Shown: positions 43,888-53,325 of the stretch, one piece after another
Layout of the letters: each line of letters begins with the position of its first letter
Numbering within the stretch: position 1 is the stretch's first letter
Assembly (NCBI RefSeq): GCF_029784155.1
Contig: NC_073691.1
Location: 58,328,217-58,392,216 of the forward strand
Source: Uranotaenia lowii
Taxonomy: Eukaryota; Arthropoda; Insecta; Diptera; Culicidae
Direction: 5' to 3'
Length of the DNA stretch: 64,000 nucleotides
Translations under genes and position numbers: made by a program
Notes under the pieces: generated by a model
Database searches by the model: none
Told to the model about the DNA's origin: nothing
What the model saw: only the letters and a program-made list of their open reading frames with translations

Positions 43888-44308
43888 ATGTATTTCAAAT
43901 GCCAGCAGATCGTGGCCTAGAGGATAGCATACTTGTCTTCTAAGCCAACGTTCATGAGATCGAATCCCGGTCGTGACATAACCTGGCACACATAGTATGA
44001 TGAAGGTTGGCGGTTTTAGCATTAGTGAAATGCTAGCCGGGTATACCTTGGAATTGTACGCCTCAATGATGCAGCACATGCATGTGGATGGATCTTTTCA
44101 AGGGAAATTAGATTGCACTTGGAGATCCTACCTAGTTATGTGTGTGCTCGTAGTGCTACCGGTAAACAACTGCAACTTCAACCAATAGTGCAGGGGTATC
44201 AAGTAGCATAGCAAAGTAAAAATAATAACGCGGGGTAATACCACAATAGATCAACTTTAATGGTCGCAGTGGACTCTCTCCCCAACAGGAAAAAAATGTA
44301 TTTCAAAT
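43888..44308 (+). mobile_element. tRNA-derived SINE, second family, 13-bp duplication
   Basis: The body is 43901-44295. Box-A-like CGTGGCCTAGAGGATAGC near 43909 and box-B-like AGATCGAATCCCGG near 43956 give a tRNA-like head of about 75 bp. The body is non-coding and the tail is GGAAAAAA. ATGTATTTCAAAT flanks both sides (43888-43900 and 44296-44308). The paralogous site at 26098-26124 (complement) reads TTTCAAATAATTCAACCTCT without an insert, giving an empty-site comparison. Sequence differs from the SINE at 17741. Confidence 0.85.
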
Positions 44309-44504
44309 AATTCAACCTCTGAAGTAGAGGAAACAAATACATAGATAAAATTATTGGATAAAATTTCAATTGATAGAGTAAAATACGATACCAAAATGTA
44401 GAAAATCTGTAGAATAAATTTTGAAAATTAATAATATTGAAAATTTTGAAAGCGTAGTATTTTTAATTTTGTTATTTTGAGATTTTTATTCTGTTTTGTT
44501 GATT

Positions 44505-45850
44505 TTGTCTATTTCGTTAATTTTGTTAATTTGGTCATTTTTTCCATTTTGTCAATAATGTCAATTTAATCAATTTTCATGATTTTGTCAGCATTGTTAG
44601 TTAGTAAATTTTGTCAATTTAACCAATTTTCTAGATTTTGTCGATTTTAACAATTTTCATGATTTTGTCAACTTTTTCAAATTTGAAAATTCTGTCAATT
44701 TTTTCAAATTTGTCAATTCTGTCAATTTTGTCAGCTTTGTCAATTAAGTGCATTTTGTCGATTTTGTCATTGTCAATTTGGCCAATTTTCTCAATTTTGT
44801 CAATTTTCTTCGATTTTGTCAAGTTTGTCAATTTTGTCAATTTGTCAATCTTGTCAATTTGGTCAATCGGGTCAATTTTTTTAAATTTCGCCAGTCAATT
44901 TTGTCAATTTTTTAAATAAAGTGAATTTTGTCGATTTTGTCTTTGTCAATTTTGTGAATTTTGACAATTTTGTCGTTTTGGTCAATTTTGTCAATTTTGT
45001 CGATTTTTGTCAGTTTTATCAATCTTGTCAATTTTGTCAATTCAGTGAATTTTGTCGATTTTTTCATCGTCAATTTTGTCAACTCTGCCAATTTTCTCGA
45101 TTTTTTCAATTTTATAAATATTATCAATTGTTATGATTTTTTCAGCTAAGTGAATTTTGTCAAATCAATGAATTAAGCCAAGTTTGTCAATTTGGTCGAT
45201 TTGGTCGATTTTGTCAATTTTGTCGATTTTTGTCAGTTTTATCAATCTTGTCAATTTTGTCAATTTAGTGAATTTTTTCGATTTTGTCATCGTTAATTTA
45301 GTAATTTTTTTTTCAATTTTGTCAGTTTTATCAATCTTGTCAATTTTGTCAATTTAGTGAATTTTGTCGATTTTGTCATCTCTTTTGTCAATTTTGTAAA
45401 TTTTGTTAATTTTGTCAATGTTGTCAATTTTGTCAATTTTGTCAATTTTGTCAATTTTGTCAATTTTGTCAATTTTGTTTATTTTGTCAATTTTGTCAAT
45501 TTTGTCAATTTTGTCAATTTTGTCAATTTTGTCAATTTTGTCAATTTTGTCAATTTTGTCAATTTTGTCAATTTTGTCAATTTTGTCAATTTTGTCAATT
45601 TTGTCAATTTTGTCAATTTTTTCAATTTTGTTAATTTTGTCAATCTTGTCAATTCAGTGAATTTTATCGACCAATTTTCTCGATTTTGTCAATTTTATAA
45701 ATTTCATCAAATTTTATGATTTTTTCAACTAAGTGAATTTTGTCAAATCAATGAATTATGTCAAGTTTGTCAATTTCGTCAATTTTGTCAAATTGGTCTA
45801 TTTAGTAAATTTTTTCAATTTTGTCGATTTTGTCATTTTTGTATTTGGTC
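44505..45850 (+). repeat. (TTTTGTCAA)n minisatellite
   Basis: 9-bp units, nearly perfect from 45405 to 45650 (over 25 units) and degenerate on both sides with GATTTTGTC and GTCAGTTTTATC variants. Since 9 is a multiple of 3, every frame stays open (FVN, ILS or KID repeats), but there is no sign of a real protein. It matches the complementary degenerate array at 24655-25965. Confidence 0.93.
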
Positions 45851-46695
45851 AACCTGGCGAAAATGTTTTTTTCTGTTTCTTCAACTTTGTCAATAATGAT
45901 TATTAGCTTTTTAGCTTTATATGCATGTTCCAAAAAAAATCCCAAATGCTTCAAACTCTACTATGGAGGGCTTGGTGGCGCTACTGTTTGGTTGTCATCT
46001 TCCATTGGCTTCAGCAAGTGAAAGTTCAGATCGACCTCCAAGCAGTCATCGTTTTTGCAAGACACCAACCCCAACAACAACAACGCAACGTTAGATCTGA
46101 AGAGAGGAAGAGAAAAGGGAACAAAAAAACAAGCCCGAGAGCTTAAAGCTCGAGAGGATTCAGTAGCATTTGTCTTATTAGATTTAATTTGCTTCCACGG
46201 GCGAAATACTCTCCTGTCGTTGCTGCTTAAGAAAAAGCTTCGTAAGCACGAACGGCATGTGAGAAGATGAGAGGACATACATCGTCCGCGTACCCGTGTT
46301 GTTTTCCCCTTCTCAGAGCAATCTGTGCCTGAATATAATGTTGGGCGAAGTTACTATCGCTTCCGTACCATGCAGTGTGGGCATGACGTACTCATCAACG
46401 ACTTCATCAATTTCGGGGTAGTACCCCTTGGTGAAAACCATTTTTATGATTCAAATTCGGGGCTTCGGTTCCGAAATTTTTGTAATGGATCGGAATCAAG
46501 CTGATCCATAAAAACTAAAAAAAAAATCATTGGCCCGGAAAATTTTAACTGTCTTCTTCCTCCCATACGGTTTCTGTCAGGATGACATCAAAACCTGATT
46601 GGGAGTGAAGCCTCTCTGTTCTCCCTTCCACATATCGACAGGTCCATACTTTTAGATAGCAAGCGCGTATCTATGACGTCACGTATAATTTGACG
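45851..46695. other. Interior of the hAT/dispersed repeat, unassigned
   Basis: A 105-residue minus frame (45961-46278) and overlapping plus frames exist but none is recognised. Composition is more balanced than the array. The corresponding interval in copy 1 (23840-24650) is not obviously alignable by eye. Confidence 0.35.
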
Positions 46696-47078
46696 TCATA
46701 TATACGATAATCTTGAGTTTAGTGATTGCTGGTTGTGGCTAGCCAGCCATATTGACACGTTTTTGGAGTGATGATTTGATGATAATTACTATGAAAATTT
46801 ATTTTTCAAACTATTTTTTTTTCTTTCTTTTATACATTGAAGAGGGAAAAAAATCTAATTTTTTAAGACAAAAATCATTTTTATTGTACTTCCCAGTTTC
46901 GCAAAAACGTCGTGACAAAGTTTACAAAAAATCACACCAGCACACACAAATACACTGACATCGTCTGAACTCGTCGAGCTGATTCGATAGGTACCTATAA
47001 AGGTATATCTAAGACCCATAATTAAGGATCTCCCAAATCGACCGATAACTATACCTTTCTGTAAGAAAGGCAAAAAAG
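46696..47078 (-). repeat. Dispersed block shared with 23454-23838
   Basis: Inverted copy. The minus-strand frame 46855-47211 keeps LPFLQKGIVIGRFGRS, LRYTFIGTYRISSTSSDDVS and FAKLGSTIKMIFVLKN almost unchanged relative to the first copy. About four amino-acid differences are visible. The upstream 45 residues are specific to this copy. Confidence 0.8.
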
Positions 47079-47503
47079 ATATACCTATAGCTCCCATCTT
47101 CCACATTCTGTTCTTTTGCTCTTGTAATGGTTCGAAAATTCGTTTGTTTTTATTTGTAGAATTCAGAGATTTGTTAAAATTTCTATCTTTGATAGTTTTG
47201 GTTTTGCTCATATAATTTATGAAAATTCGACCAATTTATCTAATTATATACTTGAAATTTTATTTTTTTTCCCTTGGACAGTTGTAAAAATCGAAGGGGG
47301 GAAGAGCGTGACTAACGAAGAATTTGATATTTGTTCCGGCCTTAATGATGGTCAGCAGTTAGCGATTAGCGTTTTAAGCTTAAAACGATAACTTTTTCAA
47401 CACATTTAGCGTATTTAATTAGCGATCGCTAACTTCCTATGAGTTAGCGATTTAATTAGCGGCGCTAATTTTTCAGTTAGCGATGCCGAACACTGCTTAT
47501 TTC

Positions 47504-47960
47504 TGAATTATATATGATTAATCTAAAAAAAAATCACGATTAAAAAAATCGAAAGCAAAAAAACTCAATATAAAAAAAGATGGCCAGTACGTTTTTTGGA
47601 GGGTAAGCGAACTGATATTCAAGAAATTCATTAACTATCAAAATATTCCTAACTATTTAAGTTTGAGAGCCTCATATTTCGACGCTCACTAGTGGCCAAG
47701 GAGTTAGCCTCCTAAACTCTCATGATAGATGTCGTGGGATCGATTTTTGGCTGTTTGACGAACTTTTTGTCAAATTTTTGATTGCCTCGGTAATTAATTT
47801 AGCGATTGCTGGATACTGCTGCTAAGCAAATGGCTACCTTTTTTGAAGCCAAAACGTAAACATGATATGTTCTATGGAATAGAACAATTTTAAACAATTT
47901 TGTTTTTTTTTGTTTTGAGATATGACCTACAGGAAAAAAAATCCAATTTTTTTATACTAA
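47504..47960. other. Flank of hAT element; weak tRNA-like stretch
   Basis: Starts with the continuation of the dispersed repeat terminal block. Around 47688-47755, CTAGTGGCCAAGGAGTTAGCC and GTGGGATCGATTTTTGG resemble a decayed box A and box B, perhaps a SINE head. No duplication found. Confidence 0.35.
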
Positions 47961-49834
47961 ACTAGCTGACCCGGTGTGCTTTGCTACACTTTTCAAAATC
48001 AAACGATATTTTCAAAAAAATATTTAAATTTTTAATTTTTTATTGGCATTATTTTAAATCAAATTAGGTATAACATAATTTATAAGCAACCGCTATAAAA
48101 TGAGAGCTGCAGCTGGAGTTTCAAATTGCAACACAAAGATAACTTTTTTTTTGGAAATTTTTATTTGAAACGGCTCATACCTTCAGGTTTTAAGGGGGCC
48201 AAACTGGTTTTTTGTTTTTACAATATTTTGCTGAGCTTAACACTTTTATTTTAAAGAAAAAGAAGATAGGAAAGGGAAATATAAAAATAAAAAGAATTAT
48301 AGACGACGATCGATAGGCAAAGCTAACTTAAATAAATTTTCTAAATCTTGCTCTATAATTTGAATCTGTCTGGACGGTCTCAAATTAATCGAACGCAAAC
48401 CATGTAACTTATAAAATATGGTTGTTTTTTCTTGATATGTTGTTTCCATTTGTTGGCTTCATTAGCACAAATTGAGAACTTATGCTAACACTATTGTATT
48501 GGGCTCACCTCCCTCTTCCTATGTACCTACTCACTGAAAGGAGGATGGTGTGTCAGATAATCATAGAATCATACCAAAATGATTTTCCATGTTAAGTTTT
48601 GTCCATTTCTCGGATTTTGTAGAAAAAAAAAGTTAAATGTAAGCCTCCTCTTTCCTGCTTAGATTCCCAACTCTATCATCCTACTGCAAGAAAGAAATTG
48701 TTTCACATAGAAAAAGTATTTTTCGTACTCAAATACTTTTTGATGCCAAATTTGGTTTCATTTGCTCGATAAATTCTTAAGTTATGCAAAAAATAATATG
48801 GAAGCTCCCCTTTCCCTCTTTAAATCTTTCCGCTGAAAAAAGGTGGGGCTTCAATATATGATAGAAACATTTCCCGTATCCAAATACCCTCATATGCCAA
48901 ATATGGTTCAATTTGCTTGATCAACTCTCCAGTTACACTGAAAATTGTAAGGGAGACCTTTCCTCCTCCTTTTCATTCACCTCTTTGAAGGAGTGAGGGA
49001 TACCAAATATTCATAGAAGCATTTCTCGTACCCGAATATCGTTCCATGCCAAATTTGATTCCATTTGCTGTTGTAGTTTTTGAGTTATGATGAAAAAATT
49101 GTATGAAACTCCCCTCTCTCTTTCCTTTCTCCCCGCTGGAAGAAGGAAGGGGTCTCAAACAATCATTAGAACATATCCCGTTCCCAAATACCCGCCCATG
49201 CCAAATTTGGTTCCATTTGCTTAATTAGTTTTTGAGTTGTGTAAAAAGTTATAAAAGAGGCCCTCCCCCCTTTATTTCTCCCTACTGAAAAGAGGGATGG
49301 GTCTCAAATAATCATAGAAATATTTTTCGTATCCAAATACCCTCCCATGCCAAATTTGGTTCCATTTGCTTTATTAGTTTTTGAGTTATGTTAAAAAATA
49401 TGATAGAGGCCCCCTCCCCCTTTCTACTGGAAAGAGGGAGGGGTCTCAAATAATCATTGAAATATTTTTCGTATCCAAATACCTTCCCGTGCCAAATTTT
49501 GTTCAAATATCTTGATTAGTTTTCAAGTTATATGAAAAATTGTTATGTAGCCCCCCTCCCCCCTTTCTATCACCCCACTGAAAGGAGGGAGGGGTACCTG
49601 ATATTCATAGAAATATTTCTCGTTCCCAAATACCACCCCATGCCAAATTTGATACCATTTGCTTGATGTGTACTCGAGTTATGCAAAAAAGTTTCTTTTA
49701 TTTGGGAGGCCCCTCCCCTCCTTCATGATAGAGGGAGGGGACTCAAACCATTATAGGAACCTTCCCCTGCCTTCAAAACCCCCACCTGCCAAGTTTCACG
49801 CAAATCGGTTCAGTAGTTTTCGAGTCTATAGGGA

Positions 49835-49867
<33 letters not shown>

Positions 49868-49910
49868 AAGACAGACAGACAGACAGAAATTCATTTTTAT
49901 ATATATAGAT
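47961..49910 (+). mobile_element. Dispersed element with CTAGCTGACCCGG start and eight ~150-bp internal units
   Basis: Begins ACTAGCTGACCCGGTGTGCT and ends after an ACAG microsatellite with TTTTTATATATATAGAT. The middle has eight diverged units spaced 142-152 bp, marked by ATGCCAAATTTGG at 48743, 48894, 49046, 49198, 49347, 49489, 49640 and 49786. Each has a CCCCTCCC-rich part, GGGGTCTCAAATAATCATAG-like text and TTTTGAGTTATG. A shorter member with the same two ends is at 61738-62046. The family occurs widely in insects as I recall it, but I cannot name its class. No protein. Confidence 0.75.
49835..49890. repeat. (ACAG)n microsatellite
   Basis: ACAGACAGACAGACAGACAG with one AAAG interruption, near the 3' end of the element at 47961-49910. 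It probably belongs to the element's tail. Confidence 0.9.
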
Positions 49911-50078
49911 TCATCACAATCGTGAAACCTAGAATAGGAGTTAATGTGGTAATAACGTTTCAATGGAACATACAAATTCACTCACTCCCGCTTACCTGAG
50001 TTGAAACAGAGTGATATTTTCACACATTTCTCGTTTTAAACGCTTTTTGCATAATGTGTGAAACGCACACATTTCGTT

Positions 50079-51406
50079 ACTTTAAACGGTTATTTTTATT
50101 TACATAGTATTCCGTCTTACGACATAACTTGACGAACATAATTCCTAAAATTCACTCGGTCCATGGCAACCGTTCTTCAATTTCTCGGGCACCCCACGTT
50201 CGCCAGATCACGCTCCACTTGGTCTAACCACCTTGCTCGTTGCGCCCCTGCTCGTCTTGTTCCTACCGGATTCGTGGCGAACACCTGTTTTGCAGGACAG
50301 TCATCCGGCATTCTCGCAACATGTCCCGCCCAGCGTATCCGGCCAGCCTTCACCACCTTCTGGATACTGGGTTCGCCGTAGAGTCGCGCGAGCTCGTGGT
50401 TCATCCTTCGCCTCCACACTCCGTTCTCCTGTACGCCGCCAAAGATGGTTCTTAACACTCGTCGCTCGAATACTCCGAGTGTACGCAGGTCCTCCTCGAG
50501 CAATATCCATGTCTCGTGCCCGTAGAGAGCAACCGGTCTAATAAGCGTCGTATACAGGTTACACTTCGTGCGAAGGCTAAGTCTTCTCGACCGCAGTTGC
50601 TTGTGGAGTCCATAGTAGGCACGACTTCCGCTAATAATTCGCCTCCGGATCTCACGGCTGGTGTCATTGTCTGCAGTCACCAGGGAGCCGAGATAGACAA
50701 AGTCTTCGACTATCTCCAGCTCGTCGCCGTCGATCGTGACCTTGTTATTACTGGACAAGCGGGTTAGGTCGGTCTCAGATCCGCAGGCCAGCATGTACTT
50801 CGTCTTGGACGTATTAATCATCAACCCAATCCTTCCTGCTTCGCGTTTCAGTTTGCGGTAGATCTCCCCCACCGCCGCAGATGATCTGCCGACTATATCA
50901 ATGTCATCGGCAAAGCAGATAAGTTGACTGGATCTGTTGAAAATCGTGCCCCGCATTTCGCCCACCGCTCGTCGAATAACACCTTCTAGCGCCACGTTGA
51001 ACATCATGCAGGATAAACCATCACCTTGTCGAAGCCCCCTGCGAGATTCGAATGAACTCGACAATTCACCCGAAATCCGCACACAGCACTGCGTTCCATC
51101 CATCGTCGCCTTGATCAGTCTGATCAGCTTCCCGGAAAAGCCTTCTCGTCCATGATTTTCCATAGCTCGTTACGGTCGATCGTGTCGTATGCGGCTTTGA
51201 AGTCGATGAATAGATGGTGCGTAGGGACTTGGTGTTCCCGGCATTTTTGGAGGATTTGCCGTAATGTAAATATCTGGTCAGTCGTTGACCGTCCCTCCAT
51301 GAAGCCGGCCTGATGACTTCCCACGAATCTGTTTGCTTGTGGCGTTAGGCGGCGGAGTAGGATTCGGGACAACACTTTGTAGGCGGCGTTGAGGACTTTA
51401 AACGGT
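50079..51406 (-). mobile_element. 5'-truncated LINE with 12-bp duplication
   Basis: The body is 50091-51394 on the minus strand. ACTTTAAACGGT flanks both ends (50079-50090 and 51395-51406). The 3' end is GACGGAATACTATGTAAATAA with TAAA-type tailing, and its tail also occurs alone at 29655-29706. The 5' break falls inside the reverse transcriptase. Confidence 0.9.
50177..51375 (-). pseudogene. LINE ORF2 fragment: reverse transcriptase and C-terminal region
   Basis: Two overlapping minus frames. The upstream one (51375-51124) reads GSHQAGFMEGRSTTDQIFTL and HHLFIDFKAAYDTIDRNELW, the RT finger/palm start with the first catalytic Asp in FIDFKAAYD. The downstream one (51163-50177) has GLRQGDGLSCMMFNVALE, CFADDIDIVGR (catalytic ADD), GLMINTSKTKYM, FVYLGSLV and the tail RIRWAGHVARMPDD. 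A frameshift near 51140 separates them, so this copy is dead. It supplied target-primed reverse transcription in its active form. The clade is uncertain, distinct from R1 and from the LINE at 10752. Confidence 0.88.
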
Positions 51407-51500
51407 ATTTCCCATTAATGTACTGCAGTACCTTCACACATTTAATGTGTTGGTTTACATATTTCGATAATGTGTGAAATGATTTGTCATTGTAACTAGT

Positions 51501-51652
51501 TTTTGTTTATTTCACTTTTTTTGTTTGTTTGGAATTTCTATTATATTAATGAAAATCTAAAACAAATAGTTCCGATAGGTTAAAATGCATTTGAATGCTC
51601 ATAATTTTTTAAATTTCACTCCCATAAATGGAGGACAGACATTTTAGAAATC
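51501..51652. other. Unassigned spacer
   Basis: AT-rich, no feature. Confidence 0.4.
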
Positions 51653-51739
51653 ATTAGGACTGAGGCACCCGAATGACCCGGGTGGTTAAAAGGTCTCTAA
51701 TAAATTATAATAATTATAATTATAATTAGGACTGAGGCA
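51653..51739 (+). mobile_element. 57-bp LINE 3' stub with 15-bp duplication
   Basis: The body is 51668-51724: CCCGAATGACCCGGGTGG, AAAAGGTCTCTAATAAA, then an (ATAATT) tail. ATTAGGACTGAGGCA flanks it on both sides (51653-51667 and 51725-51739). The duplication plus the A/T-rich tail make it an extremely truncated retrotransposon insertion. Confidence 0.8.
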
Positions 51740-52139
51740 AGAAGCAAGCTAAAGCTCAAACTCAATTAAATTTACGATTCTCTGAATCATACATGTGTCA
51801 AATGTCCTCCTTATTAATTTTATAGCAACCGTATGCGAACACTCGGTTAGCAAAACATCTCCAGCCTGATAGAAATAGGTTACATCTCACACTCGTTCAG
51901 GAACCATAGGAAATGGAAGCGAAAAGCAAATTCAATTGCTGGGTGAAATTTAGGCTGCATCCCACTCGCACTCTCAAAACCATCACCCAAACTCTGCAGC
52001 GCTGCCTTCGCATATTCCTTCAGAAAACAAACGTCATCTCCTCCTGAGATCCGTAATCTAAAACAAACTTGATCAAAATTTTATTTATGATTTCACTTGA
52101 AAATGAAAATAATAAAAATTCAAGCTCATAATAACATAG
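51740..52139. other. Unassigned spacer
   Basis: No coding or repeat signal recognised. Confidence 0.4.
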
Positions 52140-53325
52140 TAGGGGAGATAAGGGCATAATGGCCACCTTAAGGAAGACACTTATTTAACCATAGAAAACA
52201 GCTATAATAAAGACTTACTTCATTGTTTTGTGTTCAGACACTAAACAAGTCTATTTCCTAACTGGCTGATACTTGTAAAGTAGATAAAACCGTTTAAAAC
52301 CGCATTTTAATTTTTTTTCCGAAAGCTGAAAATCAGTCACTGTAGGGGCACAATGAGAACCCCACTGGTGCAGTAAAAGCAACATTAATCGGGGCACAAA
52401 GAACGTTTTCTGCCGTGGAATCTAGCAGCGAATTCCACTCGATGAAGTCAACTGAATAATAGAGCTACAGCTTGACTTGTTTCATCTGATGATTCCGCCT
52501 ATTGCTTAAAGGTCGGAGAGGTAATCAGTAGGCTCGAGTTCGATTCCTGTTCAAAATGATTTTTTTTTCCATTTACCATTCATGATCGATGCATTTTACA
52601 CTAAACGGTGAGGCGTAGATTTATCAAACAAAGCAATACTTAAATAATGTATGACTGTTTGTTGAATATAAACAATACACACACACTTTTACATTATGTT
52701 TTTGGTGCTTTGCGTCACCCGCCAAGATGCTACTAGTCATATAACGCAACAATCAAAATAATCGATCATGAATGGTAAATGAAAAAAAAATCTCCTCGAA
52801 CAGAAAGCGAACTCGAGTCTCCTGTTTACCTCTCCGACATCTTAACAAACGGCCAAATCGTCAGATGTAATCAGGTGAAGCTGTAGCTATATCATTCAGT
52901 TGACTACATCGAACGCTCATCGTGTCCCGATTATTTATGTTCTGTTCGGCCCGAATCAACAAATTAAAGTAAAAAAGCGTTTTGAAATTGATTTAAGAGA
53001 AAAATAAAAAAAATTAATGATGATGAAAATTGTGTTGATCATGTTGCAGTGCGTACATTATAGATCAAGATGATTCAAAGATCATAATAGCTTCTTTCCT
53101 GGTGCTCAAAAATTATAATATTTTCGTCATTTGAGAACTATGATGCTTTTGTTTAAATATTTCTGTAAACATGATAAGGAGGTTCTTTTTTTGGTGGAAA
53201 ATTAATAATACTATAGGAAGTACAAAACTATTCCTCATGAAAATTTATTAAAGAAAAGCGTACTCTTGTAGAAAAGAGAAGTGCTTACTTTGCCCCGGGT
53301 GCTCGATATGCTCTTATCTCCCCTA
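52140..53325. mobile_element. TA-flanked 1.18-kb element with internal foldback
   Basis: The body is 52142-53323. Ends GGGGAGATAAGGGCATA and the complement of TATGCTCTTATCTCCCC, 16 of 17 matched, flanked by TA on both sides as in the Tc1/mariner (IS630) superfamily. Inside, 52430-52590 is the imperfect complement of 52755-52915. The arm contains GGCTCGAGTTCGATTCCTG, a box-B-like sequence. No transposase. It ends GGGGCA-rich near both termini (TAGGGGCACAATGAG, GGGGCACAAAG). Confidence 0.85.

Larger units (their letters stand above)
43305..47078 (+). repeat. Composite dispersed repeat, copy 2
   Basis: Collinear with the complement of 23454-26505: terminal block 43305-43590, ATTCAACCTC block at 44309 (after the SINE), TTTTGTCAA array 44505-45850, and GCCTTTCTT block 46696-47078. 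Its length is 3.8 kb including a 395-bp SINE. No recognised protein. Because both copies keep the same order, the array appears to be part of the unit and not a chance neighbour. Confidence 0.65.
42558..47503. mobile_element. hAT-type element, 4.93 kb, with GTTAGCG subterminal repeats
   Basis: The body is 42566-47495. Ends CAGTGTTCGG and the complement CCGAACACTG; both sides are flanked by CTTATTTC (42558-42565 and 47496-47503), an exact 8-bp duplication. The first ~170 bp and last ~140 bp carry many GCTAA / TTAGCG motifs in both orientations, as expected of transposase-binding repeats. No transposase ORF is visible, so it is non-autonomous or gutted. Inside lie a copy of the dispersed repeat with its TTTTGTCAA array, and a SINE. 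Confidence 0.88.
49985..51500. mobile_element. MITE with TTCACACATT repeats, split by a LINE
   Basis: The left part 49985-50090 and right part 51395-51500 carry TTTTCACACATTT, AATGTGTGAAAC and AATGTGTGAAATGATTT. The right end in complement reads ACAATGACAAATCATTTCAC, the same end as the small MITE at 40238. Removing the LINE gives an element of about 210 bp. Confidence 0.65.

Noticed and set aside
45357..45719. FVNFVN / ILSILS repeat proteins
   Set aside because: Products of the 9-bp TTTTGTCAA array, whose period keeps all frames open.
42566..47495. LTR retrotransposon from its 5-kb size
   Set aside because: Ends are inverted, not direct, and the 8-bp duplication with CAGTG ends fits hAT.
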